This document shows, piece by piece, positions 17,228 to 26,500 of a stretch of 64,000 bases of DNA. Source of the stretch: Thermogutta terrifontis (GTDB lineage Bacteria; Planctomycetota; Planctomycetia; Pirellulales; Thermoguttaceae); contig NZ_CP018477.1 in the NCBI RefSeq assembly GCF_002277955.1, positions 3,059,206-3,123,205 on the forward strand. Direction: 5' to 3'. The notes under the pieces were generated by a model. It ran no database searches. It had not been told where the DNA came from and saw only the letters and a list, made by a program, of their open reading frames with translations. Within the stretch, counting starts at the first letter, position 1. Every line of letters starts with the position of its first letter. The position numbers were made by a program, and so were the translations under genes.

Positions 17228-19336
17228 CTATTGACGTGGGTTGCTGGAACCACGGGGATCCACGACCACTCCGCAAAACAGAATGATGCCAGAGTAACGG
17301 TGGCGAATAAGGAAGATGAACGGTCGGTCCACGGTTATGGTTTCCTCTGCGTGTTTTATCCCCAACGTCACGCCAGTAGCAACTGTTTGTGCGGAAGCTC
17401 GCAACTCCCTCTGATTTACTCCCACCTGTGTCTGTTGAAGAACGACGTCTAGGGCAATGCTTTCACCTTCCACCATTTTTGAAAAGTCTGCCTCCTCAAG
17501 CTCAAAGGCCCGTCGCATACCGGCTGCTTTCAACAATTCCGCTACAGGACATTGAGCCGCGACTTCAAACAGAGGGAGAGTCAGTTTCACGTTCTTCCAT
17601 TGAAGCCTGGTGTCAAGCAGGCTGCAAAGTTCTGAGAATCTGCTGACAACGCCGGAGAGACACTCATCGACACGCTGTTTCGGATCTGGCAACAGAATTA
17701 CGAGGTTCAAACCATAATGTCGCGTTGGAAGTTCGACGGCTGTTACGTGGAATTCACCCAGTCTTCCTACTAACGCCGGAACAATCTCACTCATCATGTC
17801 AACCGCGATGTGGTTATCCGGTGACACGTAAAAGGGCCTGGTCAGCGTTCCGGAAAACTCTTCCATCCAGGGGTACCGTATGGCTAACGAATTGAGAATG
17901 ATCCATCGTGTGAGAGGAGTGATTTTGAGGTCCGTTTGTTTAAAAGTTGGCAGTAACGCAGAAAGCAGTTTCTCGTCCTGCAGGTTGCCCTGCATCACGT
18001 GTGCGAGCCCGCTGTTCGTGATGTAACGACGATATTCCTCCCGAAGACGGCAACGCACATCGAGGCAAAAGATGGTCGCTTCCTGATTTAATAAGGGAGC
18101 AACCTCGGTGGGAACGTACGTTTTAATTCCAGATTCTTCCCAGTGTTCCCAAACAATTCTTATTGGTTCCCGGGAAGTGTTGAATGTTTCAACAACTTGA
18201 TCCAAAGAAGGCCCTGACACACCGTTAAGCTGATTAATTAAGTCACCCTCTCGCAAGGTCTCTAAAGGCGGGTCCAAAGTCTTCTTCAGTCGCGAAATCA
18301 CCACCTTCCCATCTTTCTCCGCGAGCTCGATACCCTGAGTATCGCACCAGCGACGAAAGGGTGTTCGCATTTCGATCCCAGCCTGGGAAAAGGCTGAGAA
18401 CATTTCCTGCTCGATTTCACGCTGTAAATCAATCTTAAGCAATTGGGCAAACTCTCTTTTTGTTTCACCACTGCTTCCCAGGCCTGCCGTGACCAGAACA
18501 TTGACAATGCCTGCCGGAGAGAAACACTGATTCGTTTCCCGAAACTCCCAGTGCGGCCAGAGGCTGGCCACCAAATGCTGACTGACTGCAGCCCAGCGCC
18601 GCCAGCGTAAAGAATCTTCATATCCTGTGGCTACCCGACGTGCAGTTTTCATCGCCTTCTGCATTTCCGCGTCGGTAAGTTGCGTGACATTTGCAATGGC
18701 TCCGTCCTTCCATTTGACGGTAACGCGGACCCCTGGCTGGAATAGAAGGCCAAGTTGTCCATCTTGACTAAGCGGTTCCATACCGGCAAACGTAAGAGTA
18801 TCCACGATAGTCGGCGGAACCTTCAAAGCCACGCTGGGCTCGGTGGCGGGAGCTGAGGGCGGTTGATTCTGGGTGGTAGCAGGCGTTGGTGAAGCTTCCC
18901 CTTTCGAACTGTCGTCGCGGGAAGGTCGCTCTCCCGTGGTCGGTGACGTTAGCGCTGAGGGCCTACTAAGTGCCTCCCGCACAGCGTCCAGAAAGATTCG
19001 CCACGAATAACTTTTGACTTCTTTTCCAGAAGAAAAAATAGAAACAAACGGACGATCAACGTCGTCACTTGGGTTAGCCCAGACTGCAACAAGCTGTCGA
19101 TTGTCTTCGCTTACCGCTACAAGCGGTGCATACACCGGCGCGGTCCAGAGGAGACTGCCGGAGCGGGTGACACACGCCACCTGGCCACCACCACCCTCCT
19201 GCGTTACCGGTTCCACGAAAAGAACTGCACGACCGTCCTCGGACAACTGGTAATATGGGACTGGCTGTATCTCCTCCGCACCCGAACTCACGGCAACGCT
19301 CATGCAGAGCAGCGACCAAAAGGCCAGAGAGTGCAT
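17228..19336 (-). CDS. Exported serpin with N-terminal accessory region and inserted PDZ-like domain
   Basis: The 702-residue product starts with a signal peptide (LAFWSLLCMSVAVSSGA) behind a strong AGGAGGT site. Residues 25-115 look like propeller blades; 130-170 are Pro/Ser/Thr-rich. The serpin fold starts near 250 (TNQCFSPAGIVNVLVTAGLGSSGETKREF) and continues with TRWIILNSLAIRYPWMEEF, TRPFYVSPDNHIAVDMMSE and the C-terminal PFIFLIRHRYSGIILFCGVVVDP. Residues about 325-402 form an insertion with PDZ features (LREGDLINQLNGVSG). The reactive-centre loop spans about 640-665. Counting 11 residues back from the conserved Pro of RPF places P1 at Lys661. The hinge RELRASAQT is Ala/Ser-containing but not a perfect consensus, so an inhibitory mechanism is likely but not certain. 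It lies downstream of the caspase-like protease, its possible target. Confidence 0.85.
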   Translation of the reverse strand: MHSLAFWSLLCMSVAVSSGAEEIQPVPYYQLSEDGRAVLFVEPVTQEGGGGQVACVTRSGSLLWTAPVYAPLVAVSEDNRQLVAVWANPSDDVDRPFVSIFSSGKEVKSYSWRIFLDAVREALSRPSALTSPTTGERPSRDDSSKGEASPTPATTQNQPPSAPATEPSVALKVPPTIVDTLTFAGMEPLSQDGQLGLLFQPGVRVTVKWKDGAIANVTQLTDAEMQKAMKTARRVATGYEDSLRWRRWAAVSQHLVASLWPHWEFRETNQCFSPAGIVNVLVTAGLGSSGETKREFAQLLKIDLQREIEQEMFSAFSQAGIEMRTPFRRWCDTQGIELAEKDGKVVISRLKKTLDPPLETLREGDLINQLNGVSGPSLDQVVETFNTSREPIRIVWEHWEESGIKTYVPTEVAPLLNQEATIFCLDVRCRLREEYRRYITNSGLAHVMQGNLQDEKLLSALLPTFKQTDLKITPLTRWIILNSLAIRYPWMEEFSGTLTRPFYVSPDNHIAVDMMSEIVPALVGRLGEFHVTAVELPTRHYGLNLVILLPDPKQRVDECLSGVVSRFSELCSLLDTRLQWKNVKLTLPLFEVAAQCPVAELLKAAGMRRAFELEEADFSKMVEGESIALDVVLQQTQVGVNQRELRASAQTVATGVTLGIKHAEETITVDRPFIFLIRHRYSGIILFCGVVVDPRGSSNPRQ

Positions 19337-19495
19337 TTACCACCTCCTTCGCATACCGCACCGAGCCGTTCTAACTTCGCACATTTCGGAAAGGGGGCTG
19401 TGGGTGGGTACTCCACCACACAGCCCCACAACTACGCTTTTGCCAGACAGGATACCCCACAGCCGACAATAACTTAACTCCTCAGAAACACTCTT

Positions 19496-20947
19496 CTACT
19501 GCTGCCCTTTTCCCTGTCCTGGCCCAAGAAACTCTCCACTACCACTCACGCCTTTTTCTTTTTCTTGCTTGCCCTCCTGAATCTTTTCGCCACTCGCTTC
19601 TGTCCCTGAACCAGCGTGACTCTTTTCAGCTTTTGGCTTTTTACTTGCCATCAATTCCTCCCATTCTTTTTGTATATCGCTCCGATCATTTCCGTCCTTG
19701 TCCTTTGCTAATAATAACCAAGGATAAAACTCGGCAAAATCTTGTGTCAGCATTTCTTCTTTTTTCAAATACTCCCACGCGCTAAGGATCGCCACGCGTG
19801 CGGACTGGTCGAGAAAGCCTATAACATCACTGGCGTCCATCTTCACTACTGAATCTGTGCTTTGATCATTTAGTTCCTCTTTTTCCTTCAAATTCTCCCA
19901 TGTCACCTTCTTAACAACTTCAGAAAGCGTCCGCGGTTCCTTCACGCCTCCAATCATTTTTTCCACATCCTGCAACTCCAAAGCAAGGTTCGTGCAGTCA
20001 TTGGGGATCTTTTCTTCTTCAAAAGCAAACGGCAATTGCGCCACGGTGACAAAAGTCTGCGTAAACGGCAATTCCTTCCTCTCGTTCGTAGCGACTGCGC
20101 TTTGATCGCGCGCCACTGAATTGATGTGCCAGCGCCCGGCGCCCCTGGCCAAAATGATGTCCAACCGCGTGTACCACCACAGTGGCACCGCCCTCGTTAC
20201 GATGGAAAACCTAAGCTGTCCATCAGGAAGACGCAATGGTGTGCGAACCTTTTCTTCTCCGTGTCTACTTGCCAGGAAACTTTCTACCGGGAAATCTTGG
20301 GCGCATGAGTCACTTACAATGAGGCTGAGCCTCGGGTTCTTCCTCGTGATTGTGTTAGTGAGGTCATCGGCATAAAGAAGATCCTGTTTGCGCTGAATAC
20401 TCTCAACAGGACCCTTTAGGAACCAACAGAGTCGCTCCCCCTTAGAAGTATCAGTCCCCCCGTGAGACAAAACATACACGAACACGGCGTCGTCACGTCC
20501 AACAGGCAGGTTGTTCACGTAACTGATGATATCCTGTGGCGTCACGTCCCGTCCTGTAAAGATCTTAAAGCTCCGGAACTTAGTCTTTTCGTGTTCTTGG
20601 ACGAGTTTGTCAATCAGAGCCCTGTTGTTTTCCTCTGATTGTGCCTCGACGCTCTTGTACGGTGTTACCAGGAGCCATTTCTTCACCTGTGCAACATTGT
20701 GTTCCCAAATCTCTTTATCGGTTTCCGGGTCTTTTACGCCCCCCATGATCACAATGACATGAGCCGGGATGATCGCGGGGGTTGCCTGCACAACTCGTCC
20801 CCGACAACAGCGAAATAGTCGCGACAGAATTGGACAGTGATGGGCAGCCTCTGAGTGCGAGAGCGTACCACTCCAGAAGAGCAGGATCACTCCCGCCAGG
20901 GCTACGAGTTTCCGAAACATGGTTGTCGGTTTCGGGGTTACGCGCAT
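19496..20947 (-). CDS. Exported caspase-like (clan CD) cysteine protease
   Basis: The start at 20947 gives 483 residues and is preceded by AAGGAG. Residues 10-35 form a signal peptide or anchor (FRKLVALAGVILLFWSGTLS). The catalytic core begins near residue 63 with the strand HVIVIMGG. The catalytic His162 is in FVYVLSHGGTD and Cys215 in LIVSDSCAQDF, the HG and DSC motifs of clan CD (caspase, metacaspase, legumain). Their 53-residue spacing fits caspase-like enzymes. After the core, residues 240-430 form a helical region of unknown fold and the last 45 residues are Gly/Lys/Glu-rich and disordered. Substrate preference is unknown; DSC agrees with metacaspase/orthocaspase types, which cut after Arg or Lys. 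The serpin gene starts 160 bp downstream on the same strand. Confidence 0.8.
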   Translation of the reverse strand: MRVTPKPTTMFRKLVALAGVILLFWSGTLSHSEAAHHCPILSRLFRCCRGRVVQATPAIIPAHVIVIMGGVKDPETDKEIWEHNVAQVKKWLLVTPYKSVEAQSEENNRALIDKLVQEHEKTKFRSFKIFTGRDVTPQDIISYVNNLPVGRDDAVFVYVLSHGGTDTSKGERLCWFLKGPVESIQRKQDLLYADDLTNTITRKNPRLSLIVSDSCAQDFPVESFLASRHGEEKVRTPLRLPDGQLRFSIVTRAVPLWWYTRLDIILARGAGRWHINSVARDQSAVATNERKELPFTQTFVTVAQLPFAFEEEKIPNDCTNLALELQDVEKMIGGVKEPRTLSEVVKKVTWENLKEKEELNDQSTDSVVKMDASDVIGFLDQSARVAILSAWEYLKKEEMLTQDFAEFYPWLLLAKDKDGNDRSDIQKEWEELMASKKPKAEKSHAGSGTEASGEKIQEGKQEKEKGVSGSGEFLGPGQGKGQQ

Positions 20948-21073
20948 CTTCCTCTCCTTTCGTAAAAGGACCATACGACAGGAACACAAACCACAGAACG
21001 GAGAACGGTAATCAACATTACCACCGGAGAATGCTATTGCGCAACCAAGTCGCCGTCGTACTCTGATAACCTA

Positions 21074-22314
21074 GTGTTCCGTCACAGGCAAATTTTGGGA
21101 TTGTGCTAGGTGGGTGGCATGGGATAGGATCGGTGGTCGTTTTCGTTCCCTTTTGCCAAGGAGGGTTGCCGTGCGAAAGAAGTATATTGTCCGGCTGACC
21201 GAGGAGGAACGTCAGAAATGTCAGGAAATCATTCGCAAGCTGAAGGGGACCAGCCAGAAGGTCCGTCGCGCTCAGATTTTGCTGAAGGCGGACGCGGACG
21301 GTCCAGCTTGGACGGACCAACGCATTGCCGAAGCGTTCGGGTGTCGGCGGCAGACGGTAGAGAAGATTCGTCAGCGTTTTGTGGAACGGGGTTTTGAGGA
21401 GACGCTGGAAGGGAAGAGCCGGTCGGGGCCACCAGCGAACAAGATTCTGGATGGGGAGGTGGAAGCGAAAATCATTGCCACCCGTTTGGGGCCGCCGCCT
21501 GCGGGTTACGGTCAGTGGACGCTTCGCCTCCTGGCCCGTCGGTTGGTGGAGCTGAAAGTGGTGGAATCGATCAGCCACGAGACAGTACGCCGGGCGCTAA
21601 AAAAAACGAGATCACGGCGCGGAAGATTCAGTACTGGGTGATACCGCCGGAGGCGGATGCGGAGTTTGCCGCTCAGATGGAAGAGGTGCTGGAAGTGTAT
21701 TGTCGGCCGTATGATCCGTTGCATCCGGTCGTTTGCATGGACGAGCAGCCGGTGCAGTTGGTGAAGGAAGTGCGGCGTCCGATTCCGGCGACGAGAGGGC
21801 ATGCCCGGCGAGTGGATTACGAGTATGAACGAGCGGGGACGGCGGCGATCTTCCTGTTTTGCGAGCCCTTGGTCGGCTGGCGTCAGGCGACGGCGCGGGA
21901 ACGTCGGACGAAGAGCGACTGGGCCACGGAGGTGGCGGCGCTTTTGGACGGGCGTTACGCGGACTGTGAGCGGATCACGCTGATCTGTGACAACCTGAAC
22001 ACGCACACGAAGGGGGCGTTTTACGAGGTGTTCCCAGCGGAGCGGGCTCGTCAGTACGTTCGTCGCATTGAGTTTGTTTACACGCCGAAACACGGCAGTT
22101 GACTGAACGTGGCGGAGTGCGAGTTGAGCTGTTTAACCCGGCAGTGCCTGGCGGGGCGTCGCCTGGGGGAGCTACGTCTTCTTCAGGAGGAAATTGCGGC
22201 GTGGTCGGTAGACCTCAACGCTCGGCAGCGGGGTGTCGACTGGCAAATGACCGCGGAAGATGCCCGCTGCAAACTGAAGTCTGTCTATCCCAAAATTATC
22301 CTGTGACGAAGCAG
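21074..22314 (+). mobile_element. IS630-family insertion sequence, complete ends
   Basis: The left end GTGTTCCGTCACAGG (from 21074) and the complement of the right end CTGCTTCGTCACAGG are inverted repeats that continue into AATTTTGGGAT on both sides. TA dinucleotides flank the element at 21072-21073 and 22315-22316, the target duplication expected for IS630/Tc1-type elements. Length is 1241 bp. Confidence 0.85.
21171..22306 (+). pseudogene. IS630-type transposase with frameshift and in-frame TGA
   Basis: GTG at 21171 with AAGGAGGG upstream starts a frame with a helix-turn-helix domain (WTDQRIAEAFGCRRQTVEKIRQRF). At 21599-21606 a run of eight A residues separates this frame from the frame holding the DDE domain (VVCMDEQP, ICDNLNTH). 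A -1 slip on A AAA AAA joins them as LKKNEITARKIQYW, which matches IS630 proteins. The conserved HGSWLN is then broken: a TGA replaces the Trp codon at 22100-22102, and the frame resumes as LNVAECELSCL to 22306. The slip could be programmed, but the nonsense codon makes this copy very likely inactive. Confidence 0.8.
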
Positions 22315-22316
22315 TA

Positions 22317-22679
22317 GGCTGCTTTCGTATTCCATGGTGGAAACGTCATGATACGTTGCTTGTATCTTGTCCCAGCATCAAAAACCGCGAGGAATCGAGA
22401 TCAGAGAAGAATTTATTCTTTCTTGCCAAGCACGATGGCAAAAAGTTAGAGCTGTGGGTTGTGGATCTTGTCAGCCCAATTTTGCAAGGCCGAATCAGAC
22501 CCAGACTCAGGCAAGACGTTTTTGAAGTTGACGAGCTTAAATGTTTCCTGAGGCGACATGCGGACACCTATACACAAGATCAGCAGCCTATTCTGACTTT
22601 TGCGAAAGAGCGACGCCGCAAAGGTCTGACTCCCGTTTTGCGTGCCTGTTGGTCCGAAGATCGCTGAGGAGGTGCTACG
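22317..22679. other. Intergenic region after the IS630 element
   Basis: About 360 bp. A 103-codon plus-strand frame (22356-22667) has no ribosome-binding site or recognisable domain and I do not call it. The region ends with GAGGAGGT, the ribosome-binding site of the DUF4189 gene. Confidence 0.35.
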
Positions 22680-23099
22680 ATGAAACGTCAACGTAACTGG
22701 GGATTGCTGGTTGGTTCTGTGGCCATGGCCACGTTAGCCTGGTTGGCTCTTTTGCAGGGACGCACGGCACTAGCCGAAGATGATGGTAAGTGCCCGCGTT
22801 ATGCGGCGATCGCGCTCGACGATTTCACAGGGAGTTATGGCTATGCCTACAATTATTCGACCCGCAAGGAAGCGGAAGAGGCCGCAATTCGCTGGGCGGG
22901 TCGCAATGCACGGGTCATTTTGAGTACGACAGCCCCATATTTCGCGTTTGCGCGTGGGCCATTGGGAGGCTGGGGCACGGGAACAGGTAACACCTACTGG
23001 GAGGCTGCGACAGCCGCCCTCGTGAACGCGCGAAAGCACGCCCTGTCGCCCCAGCTTAAGTTTTGTCGTTACAACGGCCCTGACACGACTCCGCATTGA
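22680..23099 (+). CDS. Secreted DUF4189-like protein
   Basis: The 139-residue product has a clear signal peptide (MKRQRNWGLLVGSVAMATLA... ALAEDD). The mature part reads YAAIALDDFTGSYGYAYNYSTRKEAEEAAIRWAG, which matches the DUF4189 pattern in which a WGAIAxD...G.YGYS...A...A...C repeat is formed by a stress- or matrix-associated small fold. Here the cysteine pairs usual in the family are reduced: CPRY at the start of the mature part and LKFCRYNG at its end could form one disulfide. The ATG is eight bases after GAGGAGGT. No function is known for the family. It sits just outside the IS630 element. Confidence 0.65.
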   Translation: MKRQRNWGLLVGSVAMATLAWLALLQGRTALAEDDGKCPRYAAIALDDFTGSYGYAYNYSTRKEAEEAAIRWAGRNARVILSTTAPYFAFARGPLGGWGTGTGNTYWEAATAALVNARKHALSPQLKFCRYNGPDTTPH

Positions 23100-23565
23100 A
23101 TTGGCTGGGTATCATCAGACCGCCCCCTAATCACGTGCATGTCCGCTGTGATTGGCAGTGACGGTGTCCCGATCCTATAAAAGGAATTCGTGTTTTCAAT
23201 TGATGAGTGGGTGTGTTCCGTGTCTCGCCTGAAAACACGGTGCACACCCATTACCTGTTTCGGTATGTAGGACGCTTTGATAGAGCGATTTTCATTCCAG
23301 CAAGAGCAAAAGATCCCGCCCACTATCTCTGTAAGGCCAACATGGACGAGTTGGGTGGCCCGAGCCGAAGCAACGTCTCGGCTTGGAAAGACATTGGCAT
23401 GCCTTGGTCGGTGGTCTCTACCAAATGACTGGCTTGGTTAACCTGGTTATAATAGGGGTGGTTTTCGGGGGGCTGCTCCTGGGTTCCGGTGGAACAAGTA
23501 TGCCGTTGTTACCCGCCGTCCAGAGCGCGAATGACCAGGGGCTGGTTGACGAGGGGGGACTTGTC
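23100..23565. other. Leader region of the kinase gene
   Basis: About 466 bp before the preferred kinase start. It holds the strong hairpin at 23209-23249. From 23425 it is also open in the kinase frame and would encode a hydrophobic stretch (LVNLVIIGVVFGGLLLGSGG), so an upstream kinase start with a signal-like segment cannot be excluded. Confidence 0.4.
23209..23249. promoter_or_regulatory. Long hairpin in the leader before the kinase gene
   Basis: GGGTGTG (23209-23215) pairs with CACACCC (23243-23249) and CCGTGT (23218-23223) pairs with ACACGG (23235-23240), separated by a 2x2 internal loop; the apical loop has 11 bases. No T-run follows on the plus strand, so it is not a normal terminator. 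It may be an RNA regulatory element or a palindromic DNA repeat. Confidence 0.4.
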
Positions 23566-26500
23566 ATGGTGACGGGCGAGCAGTTCTGGCAGTCTCTTCA
23601 AGCGAGTGGGCTTTTCTCTTCGGAAGATCTGGAGCGGTATCGCAACCGGTGGTTTAAAGAGGGCCTTCCCGACTCCGGCGAGGAGCTCGCGCGGGAACTG
23701 GTCCGACACGGGGTGCTGACATCTTTTCAGGCCGGGTGTCTCTTGCGGGGAAAAACGAAATTCCTGGTGCTGGGGGAATATGAGATTTTGGACCAGCTTG
23801 GCAAGGGCGGCATGGGGGTTGTCTTCAAGGCCCGGCATCGGCGGATGGAGCGGGTGGTGGCCCTCAAGACCTTGCCGCCGCAGGCGATGAAAGACCCGGA
23901 GTCGGTGCAGCGGTTTTATCGGGAGGTGAAGGCGGCGGCCCGGCTGAGCCATCCCAACATTGTGACGGCCTACGACGCGGGGGAGCAACATGGGATTCAC
24001 TATCTGGTGATGGAGTATGTGGACGGTCAGGACCTGGCAAGCCTGGTCAAAGAGCATGGGCCGATGCCTCTGGAGGAGGCCCTGGAGTGTGTGCTTCAGG
24101 CGGCGCGGGGCCTGGCGTATGCCCACAGTCAGGGGGTGATCCATCGGGACATCAAGCCGAGCAATTTGCTGGTGGATCGTTCGGGGGTGGTGAAGATCTT
24201 GGACATGGGGCTGGCCCGGCTGATGTTCGACCCGGCCAAGGACGGGGTGACGGGGGACCAGTTGACGGCGACGGGGCAGGTGATGGGGACGTGCGACTAC
24301 ATGGCCCCGGAGCAGGCGGTGAGCACGCATCGGGTGGATGGGCGGGCGGACATCTATTCGTTGGGGTGCACGCTGTACCGGTTGTTGACGGGCGAGCCGC
24401 CATATCCGCGGCAGACACTAATGGAGGTGCTGGTGGCACATCGGGAGGCGCCAATTCCCTCGCTGAGCAAGGCCCGGCCGGACGTCCCGGTCGAGGTGGA
24501 CATGGTGTTTCAGCGGATGATGGCAAAACGCCCGGAGGACCGGTATCAGAGGATGGAGGAGGTGATCGAGGCGTTGGAGCATTGTTTGGCGGTGTGTCGG
24601 GCGGGGGTACCTGCGGGGGGTGGGGGTGAGCTTTCGATCAGTGCCTGGCTGGCAAGGCTTTCCCAGCGGCAGGAGGGGGCGGCGGAGGATGAGACGGCGG
24701 TGGGAATGGCCGAGGCAACGCCGCGGAAGGTGGGGTCGTGGCCGCGGATGCGGGGCATTTCTGCACAGTCGGCCAGGAAGTGGCAGGATTGGCTTTCATC
24801 TCAGTCGCTGTTTATCTGGGGAGGGGTGGTGGTAGGGTGTTTGATTTTGCTGGGCATTCTGGCGGTGGTCCTGCGTCCAGGGCGGTCGTCAGGGACTTCG
24901 GGGGAAGCACGAAGACCAGTAGCTCGGCCTGCGGCAAGAAGTTCCGAGAGGGTGGCGGGTCCGCAGCCTCAGCCGACTCTTCCGGTGTGGCAGGAGGAGC
25001 TGGAGAAGGTGGAGGGTGAAGTCCAGGGGTATTTGGCGGGGCAAGAGTACGGGAGGGCTTTGGCGGCGTATCAGCAGCTGGCGGATCGGTATCAGGACCT
25101 GGAGCTGGCCCAAGTGGTCCAGGAGCGGAAGGCGAAGGTGGAGGAGGCGGCATCACAGGCAGTGCAGGCCGCGGAAGAGCAGGCCCGGCAACTGCTGGCC
25201 GAGAAGAAGTTTGTCGGGGCACGGGTGGTGCTCTTGCCGGTTATGGAGCGATTCGGGATACCGGCCCTGGCCGAGAAAGCGCAGGGATTGCTGAAAGAGA
25301 TTGAGGCGGCAGAGAAGGCTACCGACGAAATGGCCCAGGCCTCTGCTTCGAAGGAGCCAGCGAGTCCAGGTCAGATGCCTGCTGGAGAGTCGAAGCCACA
25401 AGAGACAGCGAGTGCTGGCAGGGAACGTCCGGCAATTGAGATGGCCTGGGAGAAAGTGGCGGGATTATTGCGGGAGTGGGAGGATCGTGAGGCCGAGTTC
25501 ACGCGAGCAACGGCGGGGGTGGAGGAGAAGGTCCGTCAGTGGGATTTTGCGGGGGCGTTAGCGGAGGCAGAGAAGATCCAGTTGAGTGATCCGGCTTTAG
25601 CGGTCCGCTGGGAGGTTCGGCGGGAGGAGTTAAGCTGGCTGGTGGAGTGGAAGGGGCGGATCATGGAGAAGATCAACGGCTCTTCGGGGCGATTGCGGAA
25701 GAGCGATTTGGGCTTGCGGGGGCTGGGTGGGGAGGTGGTGGCAGCCGATGAGGAGAAGATCACCTGTCGCTTGCTTGGCGAGAAGACGGAGACGTTGGCC
25801 TGGCAGGAGTTGGGCTCGCAGGCGCCGAGGAAGCTGGCAAGTCTCGTGCTGGACCCGGCCAGGCCGGAGGACCTTCTGAAGGCGGCCGTGTTTTTGGTGT
25901 CGATGGGCGAATCTGGGGAGGCCACCCGGTATTTTGTGGAGGCCGAGAAGAAGGGGCTTTCGGTGCGGAAGCACCTGGAACTGGCCAGCTATCCGCTGCT
26001 GAGGGACCTGGTGGAGCAGTTGCGAAAGAAGGAGTACCCGGCGGCCCGATTGGCTTTGGATCGACTGGAAAAGGAACCGGCCCTGGCCGAGTGGCGCAGC
26101 CAGCATCAAGAGCTTTTGCAGGGGATTGAGGCGGTCCTGGCCGCTGCCCAGCGGGAGGCCGAGGCAGAAAAACTCTACGCCGAGGCGGTCAAGCTCTATA
26201 AGGAGCAGGAGCTTCACGACGTGAAACCGTTGGTGGAACAACTGCGGACGCAATACGCGGACACCACGGTAGTTTTCGATACCGCTCGCCAACCGCCGCT
26301 TTCAGAGTTGGAAAAGGCCACAGCCAATTTAGGCCGCCGGATTACGGTGCGTCAGGACGGCAAAGGGGACTTCCGCACTATCCAGGCCGCCATTGATGCA
26401 GCCCAAACTGGTGACTTGGTAGAAATCCAAGACTCCGGAATATATAGCGAGGCGGTAAAGATTCCGAATACCAAATCGAATATTACCCTAGCGGGCCGGA

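Noticed and set aside
22356-22667. 103-codon plus-strand frame after the IS630 element
   Set aside because: No ribosome-binding site or domain; rich in Arg and Lys without coding bias.
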